DNA of 64,000 bases from Lepidonotus clava (lineage: Eukaryota > Annelida > Polychaeta > Phyllodocida > Polynoidae). Below, piece after piece: positions 11,543 to 20,431 of the stretch. The notes below the pieces were generated by a model. It saw only the letters and a list, made by a program, of their open reading frames with translations. It was not told the origin of the DNA and ran no database searches. Made by a program: the position numbers and the translations under genes. The stretch covers positions 47,978,426 through 48,042,425 of the forward strand of contig OW387146.1 of assembly GCA_936440205.1 (NCBI GenBank). Reading direction: 5' to 3'. The stretch's first letter is position 1. Each line of letters begins with the position of its first letter.

Positions 11543-11864
11543 GGCAGACCTGTCAACCCTCCCGGATTTTCCATGAGTCTCCCGGATTTTGTCTCCCTAT
11601 GCAATCTCCCGACCTCCCCAGGCCTGCCAACCTGTGATGGTTGAAATCCGGGACCCCCAAAGGGGGGTCTGGGAGGGTTTTCCCCCAAGGAAATTCTAAA
11701 AAATTGCACTCCAAAATGGTTCATTTTGAGGCATTTTAGGCATATATTTTAACACATTTCTGACAACATTTTTTGGGCTGTCAGCTTTCAGATTTCAGAC
11801 TAGGCCTAATTTCAGGTTTTCTTTATTTCAATAGTGACCCTGACTTACATTTTCTATTTATTCT

Positions 11865-12065
11865 TTAAAGGGGCATTCTCGTCCTCCCGTCGTTAGGCTT
11901 ACATACGCTGACGTAAGCCTAACGATGCAACGGCCGGTGACGTGTTTTGCACTGTCAGAACGTAATCTAGCGACGTGATTGGTCACGTCACGAAATTGGC
12001 GCGGCCGTAGGGGAGTTACAACGTAGCAAATTATGCCCAACTCACGGACGAGAATGTCCCTTTAA
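11865..12065 (+). mobile_element. TTAA-flanked MITE, well preserved copy
   Basis: TTAA (11865-11868) is followed by AGGGGCATTCTCGTCC. The right end, read on the minus strand, is AGGGACATTCTCGTCC next to TTAA (12062-12065). The ~200-bp interior is CpG-rich with GTGATTGGTCACGTCACG, a CCAAT-like and CRE-like combination. It sits inside the larger element at 11619-14335. Copies lie at 6118-6301 and 58639-58839. Confidence 0.85.
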
Positions 12066-12435
12066 CTTATAAAGGATAAACAGGTCTCCCCCAGGAAACT
12101 TTCAAAATCTGAGTTGCAAAATGGGGCATTTTGAAGCATTTTAGGCACATATTTTAGCACACTTCTGAAAACATTTTAGGGATGCAAGATTTCTGATTTT
12201 TAACTTCAGATTCTTTTGATTACAACATTGACCCTGACTCCCACTGGGGGAGGGGGTAAGGGGGGCACCCCCAGAATTTTTTTGAAAAATCAACCCCTCA
12301 AATGTGAAATATTGGACACTCTCAATGAATTCAGATATCTATAATGTGAGGAGAATAACCTCTCATTTATGAAATCTCGGGCCCTCTTAGCAAATTGGTA
12401 TCAATTCTTTAATGTTAACATTTATACTACTCTCT

Positions 12436-12655
12436 CCTCTTGCCCTGAGGATCCCCTGGCCCTTACCTGTTGGCCCCTACCCTCCACTCATGTCCTGAGG
12501 ATCCCCTGGCCCTCACCTGTCGGCCCTTACTCTCCCCACATGCTGTGAGGGACCCCTGACCCTCACCTGTTGGCCCTTACTCTCCCCACATGCTGTGAGG
12601 ATCCCCTGACCCTCACCTGTCGGCCCTTACCCTCCCCTTCTGCCCTAAGGAGCCA
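12436..12655. repeat. ~60-bp tandem repeat, about 3.5 copies
   Basis: Each unit runs CTGAGGATCCCCTGGCCCTC, ACCTGTTGGCCCTTACTCTC, then a CCCACATGCTG-like end. Copies differ by a few bases. A 65-codon open frame across it is repeat-derived and not a gene. Confidence 0.85.
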
Positions 12656-14230
12656 AGGGGCCCTGGAGGGGAGCCACAGGGCCCAGAGGTCTCCCTCCCT
12701 GGGTCTACCCATGTCAGTACTTTATTCTTTCAATTATAAAGAAAAAACTGATATATTCATGATATAATTATTCCTGACAGGATGCTTTTTCCCTGAGAGT
12801 AAAGGCCTTCTCCTTTTTTAGGAATAGGCCTAAAGAAAGGCAATAATGAATGGCTCATTCACAATGATAACATTTCTGATTATAACCAATGCTGGCAGAT
12901 ATAGACATTGTGCAGATTATGTCACACCTCTCCAAAAAGACTGGCCACCATGTTGGTGATTGGATTTAAATCCCAAGCACTTACAATTTTAAGGTATTCA
13001 GAAGACATATTTTAGAACAATTATCTTAATTATCACTCAGAGAATTATTTTCAACAATTTTGATAATTTAGATCTTATCAATTTCTGTCCTTTCTATAGC
13101 CACGTTTGAAGAACCGAAATGTGGTGACATGACCACGTCTGCTCAAGGTCTATACTGGGCTAGGATATCAAAGTGTGTACAATACTTCAAGAAATGAAAT
13201 ATACAGCAAATGTTTACTTTATTATTTTATCATTTGATTGCAGGCCATTTGTCATGAAGTTTTGAAAGTTAGAAACAAAAATGTGTCATATTACATGCTT
13301 AAATGAGGATTCTACATGTAGATTAATTAACAAGTTTGACAAGTATAAAACATTTCAACGTTACATACTTATTAACAAGGATGTCTATCTGAAAAGATAA
13401 TTATACTAACAATATCTAAAATACATTTGAATAATTATGATCTAAATTTCTGAGTAACAAAGTGACTAGTAAAAACGTATCTTTAAAAAAAAAGCTGATA
13501 ACAAAACATTTAGGCAGATTTCGATCCTTACCTGCCTAAAACACAGTTTGAAGTAAGTCAAGCAGTCAAACATATATCTGAGAATCATAGTCAATATTAT
13601 TCAGTACGTTTTCATGATCTAAATACTGTTAACATTGTTTCAAAACTCATCTCTTTAAAGGCCCCTTTATAGACAGGGGCTCTTCAATATGAAAAAAAAT
13701 ACTATATGGTATCTTTCAAGTTAGAGGACGGCATTAGATAGCTCCAAGCATTGACTCATTTCAACACAGCTTGATGAAGTGTTAATTATGCTCATAAAAT
13801 CCTAGCTAAATGATCGACTCTCTACTCCTAACCTCATATGAGAGTCGAAAAGCTATCCAGAGAGTCAGAATAAAATCATTTATAACTTTCTTAGGCCACC
13901 AGTTTGAGTGAATCTTAACATACATCTGCATAACCAAATATGATCTTTAGGCACTAACCTCCGAGACTCAATAACACGTCAAAGACGTTGCTGTTGCAAC
14001 TGTCAACTGAAAGATACAAAGAAAATTGTGATAATCCCGACTGGATTGGGAATGTGACTCTTATTTTTCTGGAAATTTTAACTAGACACTGATTTGATTT
14101 CATGAGGGTCTAACCAAATCCCGTGGACAGCTTCAGAGCCTTTGTACAATAGCTTGCAGTGAGGCCCCCCCCCCCCCACACAAACAAACAAAAAACAAAA
14201 AAAACAAAAAACAAATCATGTAATCAATTT
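12656..14230. other. AT-rich interior of the hAT-like element
   Basis: There are no long open frames, no further tandem repeats and no RNA gene that I can support. A C-run followed by A-rich sequence (about 14165-14215) resembles simple-sequence decay. Confidence 0.5.
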
Positions 14231-14796
14231 TAAATTCCCCATTTTCCGGGACATCTCTGTCCTCTCCCAGGACGTCCGGGACAGGGGTTAAAATCTGGGA
14301 CTGTCCCAGGAAATCCGGGACGATTGGCAGCCCTGCCTCCCTGAGAGGGGCAAAATCTCACAGAAGTCAAAGAGATGGGAGAATAATATACTGATTGAAA
14401 ACACAAGGTCATCAGGGTGATGGCTTTATTGACAATAAAACGACAACCCTCTGACGACCTTGAGGGGCCTTCTCTACAGTACGCAATGCAACATTTTTGA
14501 ATATAAATTATTTACATAAATTCATGATATATAGGGCTAGGGTAAAATTGGGGAAAAAGGGTTGTATCGCGCACAGTAGTATATCGCACATTTTGTATCA
14601 ATGGCTCTTACATCTACATGTAGAAAAAAATATAAAGTGACAAACAATGGCTAACTGTGGGTAAAATTTGCCACAGCATTTGAACTAGCTAAATCATAAT
14701 ATCATGCCGTAGCCTCCATAATAAGCCCATCCCACATTGTGTATATCCTGAGGTCGGACAAGGATCGGACAAAGAGATTACTGAAATAAGAAAGAC

Positions 14797-15983
14797 TTAG
14801 AATAGGGGTGCCAGTTTTCGCGCATTTTACGCATTTTTTTCCCCTGCGTGAAAACTAGTGACATGTTAACAGGCTGTTGCCAGTTTTTCGCGCATTTTCA
14901 TGCATATTTTTCTGGAATTTTCAGATTTTTTCCAGATTTTTTCCAACCCAAACATAAAAAAAATTCTAAAAAATCTGATTATATATATTGTGAAAATTAG
15001 CTGAGTATAATCATTTGATTTGTTTTTAAACAAGTAATTAATGAATATGCCTTTGCCCAAAAATGTGTAATATAGATTTTTTTTATTATTATTATTTTTT
15101 TTTTATTGAAACCAACTTCTTACAAGTAAAATCTTCCAGAAGGTATAAAAGTATAAAGGTGTTGTTAGTAAACATATATATATATGTTAATTACAGTATA
15201 ATGAAATACAATTTATAAGTTAGTAATTGATTCCATCAAGATTATCATGTCTTTAAACATATATTTATTTCCTGACAGTAAACACCGTACAGGAAATTTC
15301 AAATTTTAATATTTTCTCAATGGTTTTGAATAAAACCATTTAGGGAATCAAGTTCATGTCAAATGTCTTTTAAACATTGCCTTCGTTGGTTGTTTCTGTA
15401 CACTAGCATCCAGATTATCCCATAATCTGATACCACGTTAATAAGGGCTGTTTCAGACCTTTTTACATTTTGTAAATTCATTTTTAAATTTTACCTTAAA
15501 GGAGCTTCTAGATGCATTATTTGGGTCTCATTTGGGTGATTTTATCTCTCAGTCTTTCAGATTATCCTAGAAGAGATAGAATTCATTGAGTGCGTATTAT
15601 CTATCAACCAAGCAGTTCATGGTTATATCAATAGGTGGGATGGATAGAATATTTCATTTAACGTACCTATCAAAGGTCGTTTCTTTTTCTTTCTTTTTTT
15701 CAAGTTTACAAATAAATATTGCTCTAGTGCACAAAAACTGGCAACAGGCTGCGCGAAAATAGGCTACAATGCGCGAAAACTGGCTACAGAAACTCTTAAA
15801 GTAAATGGACATGCTATCATAAAAAAAATTGATTTTTGATTTTTTTTTCAGAAAAATATTTGTCAACTTTATAACACTTAATATAGATACTAAACGGTGA
15901 AATATATCTATTTTTTCTATATTTACTCTTTAAATATTGAATTTAACGTTTTCAGTGCGCGAAAACTGGCATCACTACTCTTA
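14797..15983. mobile_element. Non-autonomous element with GCCAGTTTTCGCGCA ends
   Basis: The left end contains GTGCCAGTTTTCGCGCATTT and the right end, on the minus strand, ATGCCAGTTTTCGCGCACTG, with TTAGAATAG / TAAGAGTAG outside them. Subterminal copies of the same string occur near 14876-14900 and 15735-15785, so each end carries repeated GCGCGAAAA motifs. The interior is AT-rich and non-coding. A related fragment lies at about 42405-42565. I see no clear target duplication and do not recognise the superfamily. Confidence 0.65.
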
Positions 15984-16800
15984 TGTTTTTCTGCTGCAGG
16001 AGCATTATCATTTCTTAAATTGTATCAATTGACAGGTTTGCAGGTTTGCCAGCCAACCAAATTGCTTTGGTTCACTTTGTATTATACAAATGCCTTCAGG
16101 GAATAAGTGTAGAGGCAATTTTGAAAAATTTTCATAGTAAATGTTAATGCTGGTGTAAACTGGGATGAGCTTATTACTTAGTAATGACAAAAGAATTATT
16201 TCCACATAAGTGTGGTGCGAGATACAAGCCTGTTTTTAATATTTATATAATATTCAATCATTATTTTGTAGGACTTTATGGGATATCATATCCCCTTTGT
16301 TCACACTTACATACCGGTATAAATCTGAGCATTGGGATACCAATCATAAATATGAACATATATAGACTTATAGTCAACATTAGAATAATATTTTATTGAA
16401 AATCATTATCATTCATAGTTAGTTGTGTAGTATGAGGGGTCACGCCTCCCACACCCTCCCATGGGATGGCTCTGCCGTCCCAAACGATCGTCCGCAAAAT
16501 CTCCCTGAAACCAATTCTCAAAACTTGACAGGTCTGTTAGGAGTGGCGTCAAAATTATCTCGCCGTGGCTCTAAAAGTTCGCAGCCCTCCAGGGCTGTCC
16601 TATGCTAAAGAGCCACGACCAGAGGGGCTTCTCACGACCTATTACTGCCACTTAGCATCAGAGCCGTGACATGGGGAGGCTACACCACAGCTTTCCCTTA
16701 TCTACAAAAGATAACACTGTTGGCGTTGTTTCCCCTGTGTGCTGGGATGGAATTTGCGGCACACCACATGAAGGGAGACTTCGAATGTAAACAGATTCTC
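15984..16800. other. Unassigned intergenic sequence
   Basis: It is AT-rich to about 16420. A more GC-balanced stretch (16430-16800) follows, with GCCGTGGCTCTAAAAGTTCG and AGAGCCACGACCAGAGG strings that look like decayed repeat sequence. The short open frames here match no family I recognise. Confidence 0.4.
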
Positions 16801-17690
16801 AGGCCCGTAGCCAGGGGGGTTCGGGGGGTTCATACGAACCCCCCTTTGGACAAACCCCCTTCTAAAATATCCGAACCCCCACCCCCCTCCCATATAGGAT
16901 GAAATGATTGATTTCTAAAAATTGGAAATTTCTAGGGGGGAAATGTGACAAAATCCGTGAAAGTAAATGATGTCATATCATTTCAAACGGATATCCAGAA
17001 AACATAGCATATGTCGGTTGTCCTCTCATTACATAAATTAATATTATTTTTTTAATTAGGAAAATTAAGATTTATAAGGCCCCCGACATACTTTCTGATG
17101 TTGAAAACCCTTAAACAGGGTACCCACACATTTTCAGAAATCAAAATAAGACCTTTATGATACCTTCTGTTTCTCAGGAGTGAAAATAAGACCTTTTTAA
17201 GCACCGCTTTTTAAAAGTTTGATCTCTTTGAATCTGGAAAAGTTCTACAAAAGGGGTATATATAATTGGTTGTATCTATTTAGCAATTAAAGGGGCTTTT
17301 ATGAAACTATGGTTTATATTGGTATAAACTGCCAAGTGAAGGAAACCTCTAACATCTCTGACAAATTTTGCTGAACCTAAAAATAAGACCTTTATAAGAC
17401 CTCAATGCAAAATAAGACCTTTCTAATAGCCTTATAAATTGCAAAACCCAAAATAAGACCTTACAAGGCCTTATAAGACCTGCGTGGGCACCCTGTTAAA
17501 GCTATTTTTGACACATTTACTTCATTTAAATACCCATGTGGTCAAGGAATAAAATGGAATCTGTAATACATAGATTTAAAAAATGTGATCATACAAACTG
17601 GTAAAATGCACACAATCTAGCAATCTGCAAAAAATGACAACCCTACTCAAAAAAACGAACCCCCATCTGAATTAAGCTGGTTACGGGCCT
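16801..17690. mobile_element. Element with AGGCCCGTAGCCAG ends
   Basis: The left end AGGCCCGTAGCCAGG and the right end, on the minus strand AGGCCCGTAACCAG, form a 14-bp inverted repeat with one mismatch. Subterminal sequence is rich in GAACCCCC on both sides. A second element is nested inside at 17116-17495. No coding region is seen. The target duplication is unclear. Confidence 0.65.
17116..17495. mobile_element. Nested element with CAGGGTACCCAC ends and TTAAA flanks
   Basis: The left end CAGGGTACCCACACA matches the minus-strand right end CAGGGTGCCCACGCA with two differences. TTAAA lies on both sides (17111-17115 and 17496-17500). The interior holds at least five copies of AAATAAGACCTT. It is non-coding and hAT-like by its CAGGG ends. 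It is inserted into the element at 16801-17690. Confidence 0.65.
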
Positions 17691-19156
17691 AAGACGTGGT
17701 GCTGGATGAGTCTGTGGCGACAGATTACTGATGACTTGGCCCCCGGTACTCCATAGGCATCGGGATACGCATCAGCGTTCTAATTTTTGTGGAGAAAGGG
17801 GTAAATTTGTTGAAAGTTTGCAGGTCCGCGAAAATAAGAAATAGGGGTATGTTTTGGTCCGAATTTTCATGATTTCCAGAAAAAGGGGTCATTTTTAGAT
17901 CAAGGGTGATCACCCTGAGTCCAAAGACAGATAATATTACAACACCTGACATGAAACAATAATTCATTATGGAAAGAACCCAAAACGACAAATGATGTAT
18001 TAAATGATATTTTTATCCATATTCCCTTTAACCAGGAGAATCATAGAACAAGAAATATCATGCTCTTTTAACTGTCATTGGTTTAAGAAAAAAGGGTAGA
18101 TTATCAAGCCTTAAAGTCACTGTTTTTTTTAAAAATAGGGATGTTTTTAGGGTAACATTCAGCAAAAAGGCTTCATGTTTCATGTTGAAGAACACTGATG
18201 GGTTACACATTCATTTTGTGAGTGGGGGTACCGGGACTCAGCCAGCGGACTCTGGGAACTGAGGGAGGTGGGGGAAGGGGGGGAGGGGCATTCCAAAGGC
18301 AATGTTTTGCATAATACTTCTCCTCTAAGATAGTTTTTACAAAAATGTAAATGTTTGTGAATAACATTTAATCTCTAATATTTATAATAAGGGCCTTAGT
18401 TTTGGTTTTATCTCAAAAAACGTCTTGGGCATCTGGGCATCCTACTTGTCAAGCCCTGGAAATAATCTTACATAATTTTCATCATCAATTCAACTCAGAA
18501 ATAGGTTACTAAATTTAACCCCTGAAACTTATGCTTCTCATTTCTCCCAAAGCTGATAGTTGCGGGGATCTGCACAGAGCCATTTCGCCAGAGGCATCCA
18601 ATGTTTTACATTCCCAGAGACCATCAAATACCCTTCCTCTTGCTGTGAAAAAGCGAGTTACATATTGCCAGAGAACTTCTACCATCCATTTTTTGAGAGG
18701 CAAGTCAAAATACTGACCTCACCAAATAGAGTACTATCAAATGATCAAAATAGGTAGATATATTTCTCCATATCTTTGTTCTATTCTGGTAAATTTGTGC
18801 ATCAGTATACTTTCCCACCAATGCTACAGCAAAACTAAAGAAATGTGTTTTCAAACAAATGTCTGAAAGTGCCAATATTTGTTGTTGAAATCAATTTACA
18901 TAATAGGTTAGAGTCATTCTATTAAACTAAATTCATCAGAAAATGTATGAGAATAATCTAAATGTATGAGAATAATCTGTTTAACAAAATTAATTGCTTA
19001 AGCTCTTGATCTGGTCAAGTAATCTTCTTTATCAGGGAAGTGTACCCTCATTTGTTTTTTCCAGTTATTTTGAAAAACGGACACAGCAGATGCTTGCCTA
19101 GGGTGACCTTTAGAAGATTCATACATACAAGTATGAAATCATAGGCAACTGTCTAA
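17691..19156. other. Transposon-derived and unassigned sequence upstream of the Helitron
   Basis: From about 17737 to 18240 the sequence has AGAAAAAGGGGTCATTTTTAG and GGTACCGGGACT-like strings and resembles a decayed DNA transposon; its ends are not secure. The stretch 18240-18300 is G-rich. The rest to 19156 is AT-rich with small unrecognised frames near 18530-18757. The 5' end of the Helitron must lie here, but I cannot identify it. Confidence 0.4.
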
Positions 19157-19199
19157 ATTGGTAAATAGTTACTGGCCTAAGTTGTTCTTTGTTTTTCAG

Positions 19200-19751
19200 A
19201 TGGTGCCTTCACTGAAGGATTTATGCTCAACCGCTTTTCTAGATCATAGCCTCATCGCGAGTTCCACCATTCAGCACTTGATATCTCTAATTGATCATTC
19301 ATTCTACAAAGAAAACCTTTCTGCTGTATTTGTCAAAATTGAACATTCAACTGAAGTATCTGTTCCTGGAGATGTTGGCCAAGTCTTGCTCACAGCATTT
19401 GGCATAGGGTACTATTTCAGACCTGCTTCTGATGTAATATTTATCTACCAAGGTGCTGATTACAGCCATTGTGAACGATCTATTACTATCCCAGAACCTG
19501 CAGAAGATTTCCTCTTTGAGATTGAAATCTATTTCAACCCTTCAGTTGTGACATTTGAACTCTTGAAACAGATCTACCATTTTCTTCATAATGAGGAGTT
19601 GCCCCTGTCAAGTAGAATGGTTACATCCTATTATCTTGGCAACAAACATTTCAGAAAAATCAAACAGTTAAACTCAGACCACATCCAATGTATTGAAGCA
19701 GAGGTATCACTGGAAAGATACCTACATGAGGTTCTTCATGCTGATAATTAA
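19200..19751 (+). CDS. Helitron-associated ORF1, unknown function
   Basis: The frame is open from 19158, but I prefer the ATG at 19200. It follows TTCTTTGTTTTTCAG directly, a good splice-acceptor-like tract, and gives a product of 183 residues beginning MVPSLKDLC. The protein has no signal peptide or membrane segment. It looks globular, with a mix of hydrophobic strands and acidic stretches (for example PEPAEDFLFEIEIYF). SLKDLC faintly resembles the start of a SOCS box, but the rest does not support that. It ends only six bases before the ATG of the next frame. It could be a first cistron, an upstream exon of the transposase or a captured host gene. I do not recognise the family. Confidence 0.6.
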   Translation: MVPSLKDLCSTAFLDHSLIASSTIQHLISLIDHSFYKENLSAVFVKIEHSTEVSVPGDVGQVLLTAFGIGYYFRPASDVIFIYQGADYSHCERSITIPEPAEDFLFEIEIYFNPSVVTFELLKQIYHFLHNEELPLSSRMVTSYYLGNKHFRKIKQLNSDHIQCIEAEVSLERYLHEVLHADN

Positions 19752-19757
19752 GAAACA

Positions 19758-20420
19758 ATGTCTGGGGAGGCAACAACTACATGGACTGAGCAAATGCTGG
19801 TGGACTTGAGACATTGCAGAGATCGATCTAAAGTGAGACAAGCAGCCTTGAGTGACTTGGGAATAAAGGAATCTTACCAAAGCCTTCTCTTAGAAGAATG
19901 GGTCCACCTTTATCCAGGCAGTAAATTAGATGGAAATAATCTGGCTTCAAGATTATATGTATTAGAACATCCTCCAAAGAAAAAGAGAAGACGGAAAAGG
20001 AAACAAAAGAATGATAATTCTAAATGTGCAGAGTCAGAACATACTGAAGAGTCATTAGAAAGTCATGAGGAAGCACAAATTCCTAGATCTCCTGAACACC
20101 ACCCAAATGAAACCCCACATCAATATGAGGACAATGAAAATATTGACCAAGAAGAAATGGGAAGGGCTTTTCGGGCCTATAAACATGGACACTTCTTAAA
20201 CCACAAGAGACTGTTTACAGCAATATGCTACAATTGTGGTAAACTGCTTTATGGTTCTTTCTCAGAAGGACACATCTTCAAGTATTTTGGAGTTCAAGGA
20301 TTTGTAGCACCTGTAGTGCAAAACCTTAAGGATTATGAACTTCCTCTCTCATTTTCATTTGTCAGAAAGGACCAGTACATCTCTATTCCTGCAGTGATCC
20401 TAACACGGGGGATTACTTAG
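19758..20420 (+). CDS. Helitron protein, N-terminal part with SANT/MADF-like region and basic stretch
   Basis: A 220-codon frame. Residues 8-70 have the spacing of a Myb/SANT- or MADF-like DNA-binding fold (TWTEQMLVDLRHC, later EEWVHLYPGSK and LASRLYVLE). A nuclear-localisation-like PPKKKRRRKRKQK is at about residues 73-85, followed by an acidic linker. From about 135 on, sequence typical of Helitron N-terminal regions appears, including a CYNCGKLLY zinc-binding-like pair. The frame ends at TTRGIT-like sequence, while the neighbouring frame continues GDYLVPEPLKN without a break. A single-base indel near 20390-20420 is therefore the likely cause. This would be the amino-terminal part of the Rep-helicase protein. 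Confidence 0.7.
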   Translation: MSGEATTTWTEQMLVDLRHCRDRSKVRQAALSDLGIKESYQSLLLEEWVHLYPGSKLDGNNLASRLYVLEHPPKKKRRRKRKQKNDNSKCAESEHTEESLESHEEAQIPRSPEHHPNETPHQYEDNENIDQEEMGRAFRAYKHGHFLNHKRLFTAICYNCGKLLYGSFSEGHIFKYFGVQGFVAPVVQNLKDYELPLSFSFVRKDQYISIPAVILTRGIT

Positions 20421-20431
20421 TCCCTGAACCT

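Larger units (their letters stand above)
11619..14335. mobile_element. hAT-like non-autonomous element, ~2.7 kb, with 6-bp target duplication
   Basis: The left end CAGGCCTGCCAACC and the right end, on the minus strand CAGGGCTGCCAATC, are imperfect inverted repeats. CCTCCC flanks both sides (11613-11618 and 14336-14341), and a copy of the empty site at 42251-42355 confirms the duplication. Inside are a TTAA-flanked MITE (11865-12065), a ~60-bp tandem repeat (12436-12655) and AT-rich non-coding DNA. No transposase frame is seen. CAGRG-type ends suggest hAT, although hAT duplications are usually 8 bp. Confidence 0.7.
11543..14412. mobile_element. Repeat family with CCCGGATTTT ends, split by a nested transposon
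   Basis: The left part (11543-11618) begins GCAGACCTGTCAACCCTCCC and contains two CTCCCGGATTTT strings. The right part resumes at 14336 with CCTCCCTGAGAGGGGCAAAA. The undisrupted form is visible at about 42251-42355, where GACCTCCCTGAGAGGGGCAA is continuous. The comparison dates the 11619-14335 insertion as younger than this repeat. It is non-coding and the right boundary is approximate. Confidence 0.65.

Noticed and set aside
18515-18757. Overlapping small frames on both strands upstream of the Helitron
   Set aside because: I cannot match them to any family and neither strand has supporting signals.
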